In this document: in pieces, positions 33,448 to 42,422 of the stretch | How positions within the stretch are numbered: position 1 is the first letter of the stretch | How the letters are laid out: each line of letters begins with the position of its first letter | Source: Flavobacteriales bacterium | GTDB lineage: Bacteria; Bacteroidota; Bacteroidia; NS11-12g; UBA9320 | Direction of reading: 5' to 3' | Assembly: GCA_020635355.1 (NCBI GenBank) | Contig: JACJZW010000002.1 | Coordinates: 412,622 to 476,621 of the forward strand | DNA: 64,000 nucleotides | The notes under the pieces: generated by a model | The model's database searches: none | Seen by the model: the letters and a program-made list of their open reading frames with translations, nothing else | Told to the model about the DNA's origin: nothing | Translations under genes and position numbers: made by a program

Positions 33448-34690
33448 ACTGCTTGATTTTGCGATAAAGCGTTCGTTCCGAAATGCCTAAATCCCGGGCT
33501 GCCTTTTTTCGTTTGCCGTTGTTTTTTAGCAATGCTTTACGAATAAGTTCTTCTTCCTTTTTTTCCAGGGACAGGTTCTCTTCCAGGTTAACAGAATCTT
33601 CCGGTTCAATCACATAGTGATGCTCCTCTTCCTCTGCTTCGTGATCATCACGTCCCGGTTGGGAAATTACAATTTCAGTTGGAGCATCATCACCCGATTC
33701 CGATAGAACTCGTCGGATTAACGATTCATTTCCTTCCAGAATCTCATCCTTCGAACTGCTGTTTTTGAGCAATTCCATTACGATTTTTTTCAGGTCAGAC
33801 ATGTCGTTTTTCATGTCGAACAGCACCTTATAAAAGATATCGCGTTCAGAGAAATCGCCATGCCCTCCTTCGGGTCTCATGGATGATGCAAGAGCCGGCA
33901 AATTGGTTTGATGTTCCGGGAGGTAATTGCGCAAAACCATCGCCGAAATTTCATTATTCTGTTCCAACACGGCGAGCTGTTCAACGACATTTTTTAACTG
34001 ACGGATATTGCCCGGCCAGTTGTACTTGATCATCAGCTCTTCGGCTTCCGGAGTGAGCTCCAATTCCGGGGAATGATACTTCTCGGCCAGATCAAAGGCA
34101 AATCGTTTGAAAAGGAGAAGTATGTCGCCCGGTCGCTCGCGCAACGGAGGAACCTTGATGGGAAGGGTTGATAACCGGTAGTAAAGGTCTTCCCGAAACT
34201 TACCTGACTGGGTTTCCTTAAACAGATCTTTATTCGTGGCTGTGATGATTCGGACGTCTGTTTTTTGAACCTTGGACGACCCAACCTTGATGAATTCACC
34301 ATTTTCGAGCAAACGGAGCAATCTGGACTGGGTTTCCAACGGCAGTTCGCCTACTTCGTCCAAAAAGATGGTTCCGCCATTTACGGTTTCAAAGTAACCT
34401 TTCCGGTTATCGATGGCACCGGTGAACGCACCTTTTTCGTGCCCAAACAATTCGGAATTTATGGTTCCCTCCGGAATGGCACCACAGTTAATGGCGATAA
34501 ACGGACCGTGCTTTCGATTGCTGAGTGAATGAATAATCTTGGAAAACGACTCTTTTCCCACACCACTTTCACCTTGAATGTATACCGTGATATCCGTAGG
34601 TGCAACCTTAACGGCTGTTTCCAGGGCATAATTCAACCTTGGTGAATTTCCGGTAATTCCAAATCGCTGCTTGATCTGCTGTAAGTTCAT
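33434..34690 (-). CDS. sigma-54-dependent transcriptional activator (AAA+ plus Fis-type HTH, no receiver)
   Basis: The 418-residue protein activates RpoN holoenzyme. It begins directly with the AAA+ domain: Walker A GESGVGKE (40-47), the sigma-54-contacting GAFTGA loop (87-92), Walker B GGTIFLDE (105-112) and the arginine-finger region LPPLRERPGDILLL-like. There is no N-terminal receiver, GAF or PAS domain, so activity may be controlled by amount or by a partner protein. An acidic linker (about 325-375) leads to a Fis-type helix-turn-helix (NNGKRKKAARDLGISERTLY). It lies 1 nt after miaB and overlaps lptE, inside an envelope and translation operon; orthologues in this place are common in the phylum. 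Target genes are not evident. Confidence 0.93.
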   Translation of the reverse strand: MNLQQIKQRFGITGNSPRLNYALETAVKVAPTDITVYIQGESGVGKESFSKIIHSLSNRKHGPFIAINCGAIPEGTINSELFGHEKGAFTGAIDNRKGYFETVNGGTIFLDEVGELPLETQSRLLRLLENGEFIKVGSSKVQKTDVRIITATNKDLFKETQSGKFREDLYYRLSTLPIKVPPLRERPGDILLLFKRFAFDLAEKYHSPELELTPEAEELMIKYNWPGNIRQLKNVVEQLAVLEQNNEISAMVLRNYLPEHQTNLPALASSMRPEGGHGDFSERDIFYKVLFDMKNDMSDLKKIVMELLKNSSSKDEILEGNESLIRRVLSESGDDAPTEIVISQPGRDDHEAEEEEHHYVIEPEDSVNLEENLSLEKKEEELIRKALLKNNGKRKKAARDLGISERTLYRKIKQYELE

Positions 34691-34691
34691 A

Positions 34692-36116
34692 CTAGTTACT
34701 TAACGATTCAGTAGTGGTTTTGGGTTGCAATTCTTCATTGTAACCAATGGCTTTACCAATCAAACTGGTGGTGGTGGTACGTTCAATTCGCACATCCACA
34801 TAATCACCTCGCCGGTAATGTTCTTTGGGGAAGATCACCACAATATGCTGATCGCATTTTCCCATCCAATCATCATCGGATCGTTTTGATTCATTTTCAA
34901 CCAATACCGTCACAACAGATCCTTCCCGATCCTTATTTTTCTTTCGTGAAATCTCGTTTTGTAAGTCGATGATTTCAGTAAGTCTCCGTTTCTTAACTTC
35001 CAGTGGGACATCATCCGCAAACTTTCTGGCGGCCAACGTTCCCGGACGTTCGGAGTAATAGTACATGTAGGAGAAATCGAATTCAGACCATGCCATTAAC
35101 GACAATGTATCCTGATGTTCGTCTTCGGTTTCGGTACAGAAACCGGCAATGATATCGCATGAAATGCCGCAGTTCGGAATGATTTTACGAATGCGTTTCA
35201 CTTTGTTCATATACCATTCCCGATCGTAGGTCCGGTTCATCTTTTCAAGAATCCTTGAGTTGCCGGATTGTGCCGGAAGATGGATGTAGTTGCAAATATT
35301 GGTATGATCACGCATCGCGTAAAGAACGTCGTCCGTAATATCCTTGGGGTGCGAGGTAGAGAATCGAACCCGAAGGGAAGGACTTACCGCTGCCACCATG
35401 CGCAACAAATCGGAAAAATTTACCGAATCAGCTTTTTCTTCATCGGTTAATTTGTTGAAGTCTTTTTTAGGTCCCCCGCCGTACCACAAGTAGCTATCTA
35501 CATTTTGACCCAATAAGGTCACTTCTTTGTATCCTGCTTCAAATAATTCACGGGCTTCCCGAACAATTGTTTCCGGTTCCCTGCTGCGCTCCCTTCCCCG
35601 GGTAAAGGGTACCACGCAGAAGCTGCACATGTTATCACAACCGCGCATGATAGATATATAGGCTGTTACCCCGTTGCTGTTTAAGCGGGTTGGGGTGATC
35701 TCGGCATAGGTCTCTTCGAGTGAAAGCAGGACGTTAATGGCCTTATTACCATCCTCAACTTCCCCAACTAATTGAGGTAAATCGCGATAGGCATCGGGCC
35801 CGGCAACTACATCAACCAATTTCTCTTCTTCCATGAGTTTATCCCGCAGACGTTCAGCCATACAGCCCAGTACGCCTACCACCAATTCATTATTCCGCTC
35901 TTTTCTGCCTCGGAGTTGTTTCAATCGGTGACGAATTTTCTGTTCGGCATTATCCCGGATTGAGCAGGTATTGATAAAGATCACATCGGCATTTTCCTCA
36001 GATGTAATGGCATTGTATCCATGCTCAGCCATGATGGATGCCACCACTTCGCTATCTGAGAAATTCATGGCGCAGCCATAACTTTCGATGTAAAGATTCT
36101 TTTTTGACATGTTCAT
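34692..36116 (-). CDS. miaB: tRNA-2-methylthio-N6-isopentenyladenosine37 synthase MiaB
   Basis: MiaB is a radical SAM methylthiotransferase that modifies i6A37 in tRNAs reading UNN codons. The N-terminal cluster cysteines lie in YIESYGCAMNFSDSEVV, FINTCSIRDNA and VLGCMAERL. The radical SAM site is RGCDNMCSFCVVPFTRGRER, and a TRAM domain closes the protein. The motif GCAMN replaces the usual GCQMN. I chose ATG at 36116 (474 residues); ATG at 36110 (MSKKNLYIE) is equally possible. A TATCTTCG box, one base off the -7 consensus, lies about 25 nt upstream. It leads the miaB, sigma-54 activator, lptE, TPR, secG run. Confidence 0.95.
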   Translation of the reverse strand: MNMSKKNLYIESYGCAMNFSDSEVVASIMAEHGYNAITSEENADVIFINTCSIRDNAEQKIRHRLKQLRGRKERNNELVVGVLGCMAERLRDKLMEEEKLVDVVAGPDAYRDLPQLVGEVEDGNKAINVLLSLEETYAEITPTRLNSNGVTAYISIMRGCDNMCSFCVVPFTRGRERSREPETIVREARELFEAGYKEVTLLGQNVDSYLWYGGGPKKDFNKLTDEEKADSVNFSDLLRMVAAVSPSLRVRFSTSHPKDITDDVLYAMRDHTNICNYIHLPAQSGNSRILEKMNRTYDREWYMNKVKRIRKIIPNCGISCDIIAGFCTETEDEHQDTLSLMAWSEFDFSYMYYYSERPGTLAARKFADDVPLEVKKRRLTEIIDLQNEISRKKNKDREGSVVTVLVENESKRSDDDWMGKCDQHIVVIFPKEHYRRGDYVDVRIERTTTTSLIGKAIGYNEELQPKTTTESLSN

Positions 36117-36316
36117 GTGGTCCGGTAAATCGGGGATGCGAAGATACAATCTGTGCGTGACAAATTGACAGGTTCAGTCTGCTTTTGAAGTGCACTTGTC
36201 GACACAGCCATTCAGATGGATCAAACGTCTGTTAGAAATGACTCCACACTGGTGAAATACTCGAATTAATAAATGATTTCATTCGCTATACTTGCTGCAC
36301 ATTATTAAAAAGTTAA

Positions 36317-37093
36317 ATGAAACGATTAACCCAAATTTTTATGTTCGTTGCCTTGGGGTCGCTTATGACCTTTCAGGCATGTAAGGACGATACCACCGAC
36401 CCAAATGGTGGTAACACAGGAACCACGAAAACGTGTACCCTTACGTCAACTACCTCCAGTGATGGAGATAACTATGACTTTACATACACGGATGGTAAAG
36501 TAACCAAGGTTGTGAACACCTATGGAAATGAAACAGATACCTATGTGTTGACTTACTCCGGTGATCAGCTCACTCAAATCACCAACGGCACCGAAGTTCT
36601 GAAATTGATGTACACTTCAGGAAAATTGAGCCGAGTTGAGATTTCGGATGACGGAGACTTGTATATGGCGTATGTTGTGACCATGTCCGGTACCAAAATT
36701 TCTCAATTGGAGGTTTACGGTATTGATGCCGGTACTGAAACTCTGTGGGAGCGATATACCTACACCTACACCGGAAACAACTGCACCAAACTATTGGATG
36801 CGTTTGATACCGATGATGACGGAACCCTGGATTATGAAGTAACCTACAACATGACTTCATTTGACTCCAAAAAGAACCCATACTACAACACACCTATGTG
36901 GTTGACAGAATTGGATAATCCTACCAATTTCTGCGAGAACAACGTGTTGTTGGGTAACATTGTGGCTGATATGGAGAGCGTATCTTTTTCAGCTACCTAT
37001 TCCTACAATGATCAGAATCTTCCTACTCAAGCTGTTCAGAGTCTGGGCGGATTTGGAAGCACCACGGTTAACTTGCAGTACGACTGTAAATAA
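36317..37093 (+). CDS. hypothetical lipoprotein, beta-strand repeat type
   Basis: The 258-residue protein begins with a lipoprotein signal (MKRLTQIFMFVALGSLMTFQ followed by Cys22) and a Thr/Asp/Gly-rich spacer. From residue 40 on it consists of short alternating strands with Tyr and Thr (YDFTYTDGKVTKVVNTYGNE, YVLTYSGDQLTQI, YTYTYTGNNCTKLLDAFDTD), like DUF4595 or YD-repeat lipoproteins of the phylum. It is probably surface exposed. Function is unknown. A TATACTTG box lies about 25 nt upstream, and a clear terminator follows, so the gene stands alone. Confidence 0.82.
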   Translation: MKRLTQIFMFVALGSLMTFQACKDDTTDPNGGNTGTTKTCTLTSTTSSDGDNYDFTYTDGKVTKVVNTYGNETDTYVLTYSGDQLTQITNGTEVLKLMYTSGKLSRVEISDDGDLYMAYVVTMSGTKISQLEVYGIDAGTETLWERYTYTYTGNNCTKLLDAFDTDDDGTLDYEVTYNMTSFDSKKNPYYNTPMWLTELDNPTNFCENNVLLGNIVADMESVSFSATYSYNDQNLPTQAVQSLGGFGSTTVNLQYDCK

Positions 37094-37112
37094 TCCGATA
37101 AACACTTTTTTG

Positions 37113-37145
37113 AAAGCCTCGACCATTGCGTCGGGGCTTTTTTTT
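37113..37145 (+). terminator. terminator after the 36317 lipoprotein gene
   Basis: AAAGCCTCGAC pairs with GTCGGGGCTTT (one G-T pair) across CATTGC and runs into T8. Confidence 0.88.
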
Positions 37146-37429
37146 AGCCGTAATTGGGGAGTCCGTTCGAGGTTAATTCTATAGTATCAACGAAAGGTTA
37201 TGAATCACCTTATTTTGGTATCGGCTGGAAAAAATAACCAAGTGCAACGCAAAGAAACTAACCGATGACTGGGATTTGATCATAAATCAGTAGGGATGGA
37301 TCAGCCCCTTCCCCAGCGAAACTTAACGATTTTGGACAACATCGGCCGAAGCGTTCAGTAAATTCTTCCTGATACATTACCCAACGCATCCTCTTTAGCG
37401 TTGCGGCATTTTTAAGTTACTTCGCGGTG
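37146..37429. other. intergenic stretch without a gene
   Basis: About 280 nt between a terminator and the GSCFA gene. I see no open frame of note, no RNA fold I can name and no repeat. The promoter of the GSCFA-RmlD-propeller genes should lie in its last third, but no good TAnnTTTG match is visible. Confidence 0.5.
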
Positions 37430-38401
37430 ATGACCATCTCCCTTACAACATCGGTTAAAACACCGGCGAATGCACGAATTGGACAGGCAACTCCGCTGCT
37501 TTTTCTGGGATCCTGTTTTGCCGAGCGAATTGGGGATCACTTTTATCGGGCTGGTTTCCAGACCGTGGTAAATCCCTGGGGTGTGATTTACAATCCGGCT
37601 TCGTTGTTAAAGAATCTTCGCTCAGCTGGTGATCACTCACAGGACGAGAATTTCAGGCTCATTCAACATCAGGAAGTTTGGCATTCCATGGATCATCACA
37701 GTTATCTCTCTTCATTGAGCCGTGAAGAAACATGGAGTAATATCCATCGATCAAATCAGCTGGTTCAATCTCTTATGCCACAGAAACCAGTGGTAGTGAT
37801 TACCCTGGGAACTTCGATGGTTTATGAGATGAATGGCGAAATCGTTGCCAATTGCCACAAACTACCCGGATCCTCCTTTTATAAACGGAGATTGAGCGTA
37901 GCCGAGGTGGTTTCCAACTTAAAGGAAATACAATCCATCCTAACAGGTTGTAAGGTGATTTTTACGGTGAGTCCGGTTCGTCACATTCGCGATGGTCTTC
38001 ATGAAAATCAACTGAATAAAGCCGTCCTGTTGCTGGCTGTTGATCAGATCGTCCAATCCGGTGAGGATGCCCTCTATTTCCCGGCCTATGAAATCATGAT
38101 GGATGAACTCCGTGATTATCGATATTATGATTCGGATTTGATTCATCCGTCGGAAACGGCCACAGCCATCATTTTTAATCGATTTCTTGAATCGATGTGC
38201 AGCTCCGAAGCCAGAGATCGAATGACTCAATGGAACCAATTGGAGCGATCACTCAATCATCGCCCCTTCAATCCTGAAAGCCAACAACACAAGTCGTTTC
38301 GAGATAAATTGAATTCCGATTTGATGGAGTATTTTGCGCGCTTTGATGTCCCGGAATACCGCAGGCAACAGATTCAACTTCAATACCATGTCAGAACCTA
38401 A
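37430..38401 (+). CDS. GSCFA domain protein
   Basis: The 323-residue protein has the name-giving motif FLGSCFAERIGDHF (GSCFA at about 27-31), followed by NPWGVIYNPASL, TLGTSMVYE and DLIHPSETA. The family is distantly related to SGNH/GDSL esterases: Ser or Cys in the GSCFA block, and Asp-His in the DxIHPS block, would form the active site. Its substrate is not established; polysaccharide acetyl groups are a reasonable guess. I chose ATG at 37430 over the overlapping GTG at 37427. Its 3' end overlaps the RmlD-like gene by 14 nt. Confidence 0.9.
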   Translation: MTISLTTSVKTPANARIGQATPLLFLGSCFAERIGDHFYRAGFQTVVNPWGVIYNPASLLKNLRSAGDHSQDENFRLIQHQEVWHSMDHHSYLSSLSREETWSNIHRSNQLVQSLMPQKPVVVITLGTSMVYEMNGEIVANCHKLPGSSFYKRRLSVAEVVSNLKEIQSILTGCKVIFTVSPVRHIRDGLHENQLNKAVLLLAVDQIVQSGEDALYFPAYEIMMDELRDYRYYDSDLIHPSETATAIIFNRFLESMCSSEARDRMTQWNQLERSLNHRPFNPESQQHKSFRDKLNSDLMEYFARFDVPEYRRQQIQLQYHVRT

Positions 38402-39311
38402 AAAGGTTGTCCTTGTAACGGGCAGCAATGGCTTGCTCGGTCAAAAACTTACCGATTTGTATCGAACCCTTCCGGAGGTATCTCTCATTGCCACCGGACG
38501 CGGACAGGATCGTTACGCGCATCCATCCGGATATAGCTACGAATCGATGGATATCACCAATCCGTCTGAGGTGTATGACGTGGTGCACAAGTATCAACCC
38601 GATACCATCATTCATACGGCTGCCATGACCAATGTGGATGCTTGTGAACTGGATCCAACTGATTGCCGAAAACTGAACGTGGAAGCTGTTTCAACCCTAG
38701 TGGATGCAGCGAATGCCGTGAATGCTCATCTGATTCATGTGTCGACCGATTTTATTTTCGACGGACAAAACGGTCCGTACTCAGAGGACGACGAGCCCAA
38801 CCCATTAAGTATATATGGTCAGTCCAAACTCGATGCGGAACATCTGGTGATGGAGCGGGCCAGAAACTGGGCCATTGCCCGAACCATACTGGTCTATGGA
38901 ATTGTTTCGGACATGAGTAGGTCCAACATCGTGTTGTGGGCCCGAGAGTCATTGCTGAATCAGAAGCCTATAAATGTGGTGGATGATCAGTTCCGAATGC
39001 CCACATTGGCGGAAGACCTGGCCATGGGTTGCCGCTTAATTGAGCAAAAGGAAGCCAATGGAGTCTACCATATTTCGGGTAGTGATTTCATGAATATCTA
39101 TGAGCTTGTGCAGCGAGTGGGCGATCATTTTGGTCTCTCAACCAACGAGGTTACACGCATCAAATCCGATGTTCTGAATCAGCCGGCCAAAAGACCTCCT
39201 GTTACGGGTTTTGATTTGACCAAAAGCAGACGGGAATTGGGCTATGAACCGCATAGTTTTGATGAAGGCATTGAGTTGGTGTATCAACAGAGCCTGAACC
39301 GAAACCAATAA
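38388..39311 (+). CDS. RmlD-like NAD(P)-dependent sugar reductase (SDR family)
   Basis: The 307-residue protein is an extended SDR close to dTDP-4-dehydrorhamnose reductase. The Rossmann motif is TGSNGLLGQKL (11-21). The catalytic residues are in VSTDFIFDG (Ser/Thr near 119-120) and Y143-GQS-K147. ALARTILVYG-like and DDQFRMPTL segments fit RmlD. A role in nucleotide-sugar or cell-surface polysaccharide synthesis is likely, but no rmlA/B/C genes are adjacent, so rhamnose synthesis is unproven. The ATG at 38388 lies inside the end of the GSCFA gene (14-nt overlap), and the T9SS protein gene follows after 3 nt. Confidence 0.85.
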   Translation: MSEPKKVVLVTGSNGLLGQKLTDLYRTLPEVSLIATGRGQDRYAHPSGYSYESMDITNPSEVYDVVHKYQPDTIIHTAAMTNVDACELDPTDCRKLNVEAVSTLVDAANAVNAHLIHVSTDFIFDGQNGPYSEDDEPNPLSIYGQSKLDAEHLVMERARNWAIARTILVYGIVSDMSRSNIVLWARESLLNQKPINVVDDQFRMPTLAEDLAMGCRLIEQKEANGVYHISGSDFMNIYELVQRVGDHFGLSTNEVTRIKSDVLNQPAKRPPVTGFDLTKSRRELGYEPHSFDEGIELVYQQSLNRNQ

Positions 39312-39314
39312 TAC

Positions 39315-41669
39315 ATGAAGACGCTCCTATCCATCTTGACCTTTTTTCTGTGCTTCACATCGGCGGATGCCCAGTACAATCGCCCTTACCGAATCACCCG
39401 AAATGCGGCGAATAAGTCCTATCTGATTAGCAACCGTGGGAGTGGAAGCATCCTTCAATTGGATTCCAATTACTCCACGTCTACCGTGATCACCGGATTA
39501 ACCGATCCGAAAGATTTGGCACTTGGAACGTTTAATAGCCAAACCGGCTTGCTGATCATCGATAACAACAAAATTGTTGTATATGAAACAGGCGGGTACA
39601 ATAAGCTAATCACCTTCAACATTAACCCGGCTTCCAAAATTGAAGACATTGAGTTTGATCTGTACAATCCGGGCTATTTTTATCTCAGCGATGTGGATGC
39701 CGGCAGAATTCTAAAAGGTAAGGTTGGGCCACCTCCGTTCTATACACCCAGTTATCAGGTATTGGCTAGCGGCCTGCACAGACCTAAAGGATTGTTATTT
39801 GACAGCAAAGGCCGACTCCTGGTGGTAACCGACTCCCTCAACGGTCAAATTATTCAAATCGATACGTCAAACGGCAACCAAACCGTGCTGATGAATACCG
39901 GGATTGATAGTCTGAATCATTTGAGTGAAGATGCCCAGGGGAACTTCTATTTCACCAATTGGGACGATAGTTATTTGTATCGGGTTGATGGTGGATTTAA
40001 CAACCTCACCAAGCTCATATCATTCAACAAACCGGCTGGTACGTTTGTCAATTCAGCCGACGATTTGTTGCTTGTGGTCTGTTTTCTCTGCAACAAACTG
40101 GAGTTTCAGCGTTTACACTACTTTGAAGCCACCAATGAACTTGAAGGATGCGGCGGAGATTCGGTTACGGTTTATCTGAGTCCGTTTGCCGATGGAATAG
40201 GTTCCTACCAATCAGGAAACGCCTATCTGGTTGAATTCTCCGATGGCAATGGCTCCTTTGCCAATGCTCAAACTACCGGCAGAGTGGAATCCACTTCCAG
40301 ACCGGATTCGATTCGATGCCAGATTCCAACCGGCTATTCCGGAACTACCATGGTTTATAGGCTGAGGTCAACTCATCCATCCATTGTGAGTCCCAGTAAA
40401 AAAGTCACGTTGTACAAAACCCCGGATGTATCCATTCATTTGGATGATACGGTTCATGTTTGCAAAGGCAGCGCAGTCACACTGGCCAAAGGAGACTCCA
40501 GTAATGTTCAGTACACCTGGTCACCTAATAACAACTTGACCAATTCCAACGGATTGTTCGCGTCCTTTATGGCAACAGATTCCGGTTGGTTTCAGTTCCA
40601 GCTCAAAGCAACGAATGCCCAATTCGGTTGCTCGGATAGCGGATTTACCGTGGTTGAAGTGTCGCCTAACATCAAATTGAATAACTGGAAACGACGTAAA
40701 GATGTGTGTAAAGGTGATTTAACGATGTTGGGAACATCGGCCACTTCCTTCCAGTTTAGCTGGTCTCCCGGATCTGAATTCACTGATTCAACTCAACCGG
40801 TTGTTACCTTTTTTGCCGAGAAGGATCAATGGTATCATGTGGCCATCGTGGACACGTCCAGTGGATGTACCGGTGCCGATTCCGTTTTTGTCGCTGTTCA
40901 CGCCTATCCCAGGTTGGAATTGTTGGACACCCTTTTTCAGTCGTGTGCAGGGGATTCCATATCGGTTGGATTGGCCAATGAACCGGATCGTCAGGTGTTG
41001 AAGATCGTACCGTCGTCGGGTTTGAATTCCGATACGATAAATCAACCGGTGTTCCATTCCAATACACCCGGAACCTATGCCTATACCATTCGAGTTACCA
41101 GCGATGCGGGGTGTATCTCAGATACGCAGTTCAGGGTAGTCAACCATCCGTACCCTAAAATTAACTCGTTCACAGGGGAGCTGGATGATGCGGTGTTGTG
41201 GTACCGGTTTAATTTGAACCAGTCCAGTGATGTCAACGTTTTTGTAGCCTACGATAATAATCCATACATATCTGTACATCAATGGGCGGGAGTAACCGAA
41301 ATGGATACATTTATTGGAGGAGGAGGAGGAACCAAACACATCTATTTTACCGCCGCGGCAGAATACGGGTGTAGCGCCACTTCTGATACACTTCACCTTA
41401 GCTTTGTATCAGCCCGGTCAATTCAGTCGGAAGTTCCAATCAGAATACTACCCAATCCATCCAACGGATTATTTAAATTATCTGGAGTTATTCCCAATAC
41501 AGAGATTCAGTTGGTGGCCATGGATGGAAGTTCTATAAGTCGCATTACGCTAAGCACCGATTTAAGGATTGATCTGCGTCATATCACTCCGGGTACCTAT
41601 ATTTTGCTCGTTCACCACGCTACAGGAATTGATGCCACGCGATTGGTTATCCTTCCTAATTCAAACTAA
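39315..41669 (+). CDS. secreted beta-propeller protein with PKD/Ig-like modules and T9SS type A sorting domain
   Basis: The 784-residue protein has a signal peptide (MKTLLSILTFFLCFTSADAQ). An NHL/SMP-30-like beta-propeller follows (about 22-270), with repeats such as LTDPKDLALGTFNSQTGLLI, LHRPKGLLFDSKGRLLVV and LNHLSEDAQGNFYFTNWDDS. The middle holds Ig-like modules with the D-D-T-V-x-V-C opening also seen in the M4 protease. The C-terminus is a type A sorting domain (ILPNPSNGLFKLSG, ITPGTYILLVHH). Ligand and role are unknown. It follows the RmlD-like gene by 3 nt, so it is cotranscribed with GSCFA and RmlD. Confidence 0.85.
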   Translation: MKTLLSILTFFLCFTSADAQYNRPYRITRNAANKSYLISNRGSGSILQLDSNYSTSTVITGLTDPKDLALGTFNSQTGLLIIDNNKIVVYETGGYNKLITFNINPASKIEDIEFDLYNPGYFYLSDVDAGRILKGKVGPPPFYTPSYQVLASGLHRPKGLLFDSKGRLLVVTDSLNGQIIQIDTSNGNQTVLMNTGIDSLNHLSEDAQGNFYFTNWDDSYLYRVDGGFNNLTKLISFNKPAGTFVNSADDLLLVVCFLCNKLEFQRLHYFEATNELEGCGGDSVTVYLSPFADGIGSYQSGNAYLVEFSDGNGSFANAQTTGRVESTSRPDSIRCQIPTGYSGTTMVYRLRSTHPSIVSPSKKVTLYKTPDVSIHLDDTVHVCKGSAVTLAKGDSSNVQYTWSPNNNLTNSNGLFASFMATDSGWFQFQLKATNAQFGCSDSGFTVVEVSPNIKLNNWKRRKDVCKGDLTMLGTSATSFQFSWSPGSEFTDSTQPVVTFFAEKDQWYHVAIVDTSSGCTGADSVFVAVHAYPRLELLDTLFQSCAGDSISVGLANEPDRQVLKIVPSSGLNSDTINQPVFHSNTPGTYAYTIRVTSDAGCISDTQFRVVNHPYPKINSFTGELDDAVLWYRFNLNQSSDVNVFVAYDNNPYISVHQWAGVTEMDTFIGGGGGTKHIYFTAAAEYGCSATSDTLHLSFVSARSIQSEVPIRILPNPSNGLFKLSGVIPNTEIQLVAMDGSSISRITLSTDLRIDLRHITPGTYILLVHHATGIDATRLVILPNSN

Positions 41670-41714
41670 TTCTTGCATAACGCGTTGAATAATGCATACT
41701 ACCTCATTGGCTCA

Positions 41715-42422
41715 ATGGCACAATGGTTCTACCTCATACTTGACGTCCTTACCATCCTCTTTCCGCTTTTGTGGACGTGGGATAAGCGCATTGGGTATAG
41801 GCGTTGGCTTCGTCCCTTATTCGCAGGAATACTGGTTGCGAATATGATCTATTGGCCCTGGGATGTGTGGTTTACCGCTGATGGTGTTTGGGGCTTTAAT
41901 GATGATTTTCACCTTCCGTTCACCTTATTTCACCTCCCGCTGGAAGAGTGGCTATGGTTCATCGTGACGCCGTATGCCTGTTTTTTCATCCTGGCATCGG
42001 TGCATTACTTCAAACATCGTTTACCTGTGTTCCCACATCGATGGATACACATCGGACTAGGAGTTCTAATAGGGATGATCGCAATTTGGGCGGATGGCAT
42101 CTACACGCAAATGGCATTTGGGGTAGCTTCTGTTTCTATGCTCATTAGTGCTTTTCGACACGTAAACTGGTCGTGGTTTTGGCTGATGTACGCCATTACG
42201 TTGATTCCATTTTTTATCTTCAATACTGCCTTAACAGGTGCGTTTACCGCGGAACCCGTAGTTTGGTATAACAATGCGGAAAATTTGGGTATTCGAATGG
42301 GAACCATTCCATTGGAAGATTCCATCTACCTTTTGGCGTACCTGCAGATCATCTTCCTTTTTGTCGGGAATTTGGTTACAGAAACACCAGATAAAAGGTC
42401 GACAGGATCAATAACAGTTTAA
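41715..42422 (+). CDS. lycopene cyclase, fused CrtYc/CrtYd-type membrane protein
   Basis: The 235-residue protein has about seven membrane segments and belongs to the lycopene cyclase domain family (CarR/CrtYcd type), which cyclises the ends of lycopene to beta-carotene. Both halves carry the family acidic motif: FHLPLEEWLWFIVTPY in the first and TIPLEDSIYLL in the second. This shows a fused two-domain enzyme and not a single subunit. I chose ATG at 41715 (MAQWFYLILDVLTILFPL); a TTG at 41673 would add 14 polar residues. The 3' end overlaps the convergent UbiA gene by 47 nt. crtB and crtI are not in the window. Confidence 0.88.
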   Translation: MAQWFYLILDVLTILFPLLWTWDKRIGYRRWLRPLFAGILVANMIYWPWDVWFTADGVWGFNDDFHLPFTLFHLPLEEWLWFIVTPYACFFILASVHYFKHRLPVFPHRWIHIGLGVLIGMIAIWADGIYTQMAFGVASVSMLISAFRHVNWSWFWLMYAITLIPFFIFNTALTGAFTAEPVVWYNNAENLGIRMGTIPLEDSIYLLAYLQIIFLFVGNLVTETPDKRSTGSITV

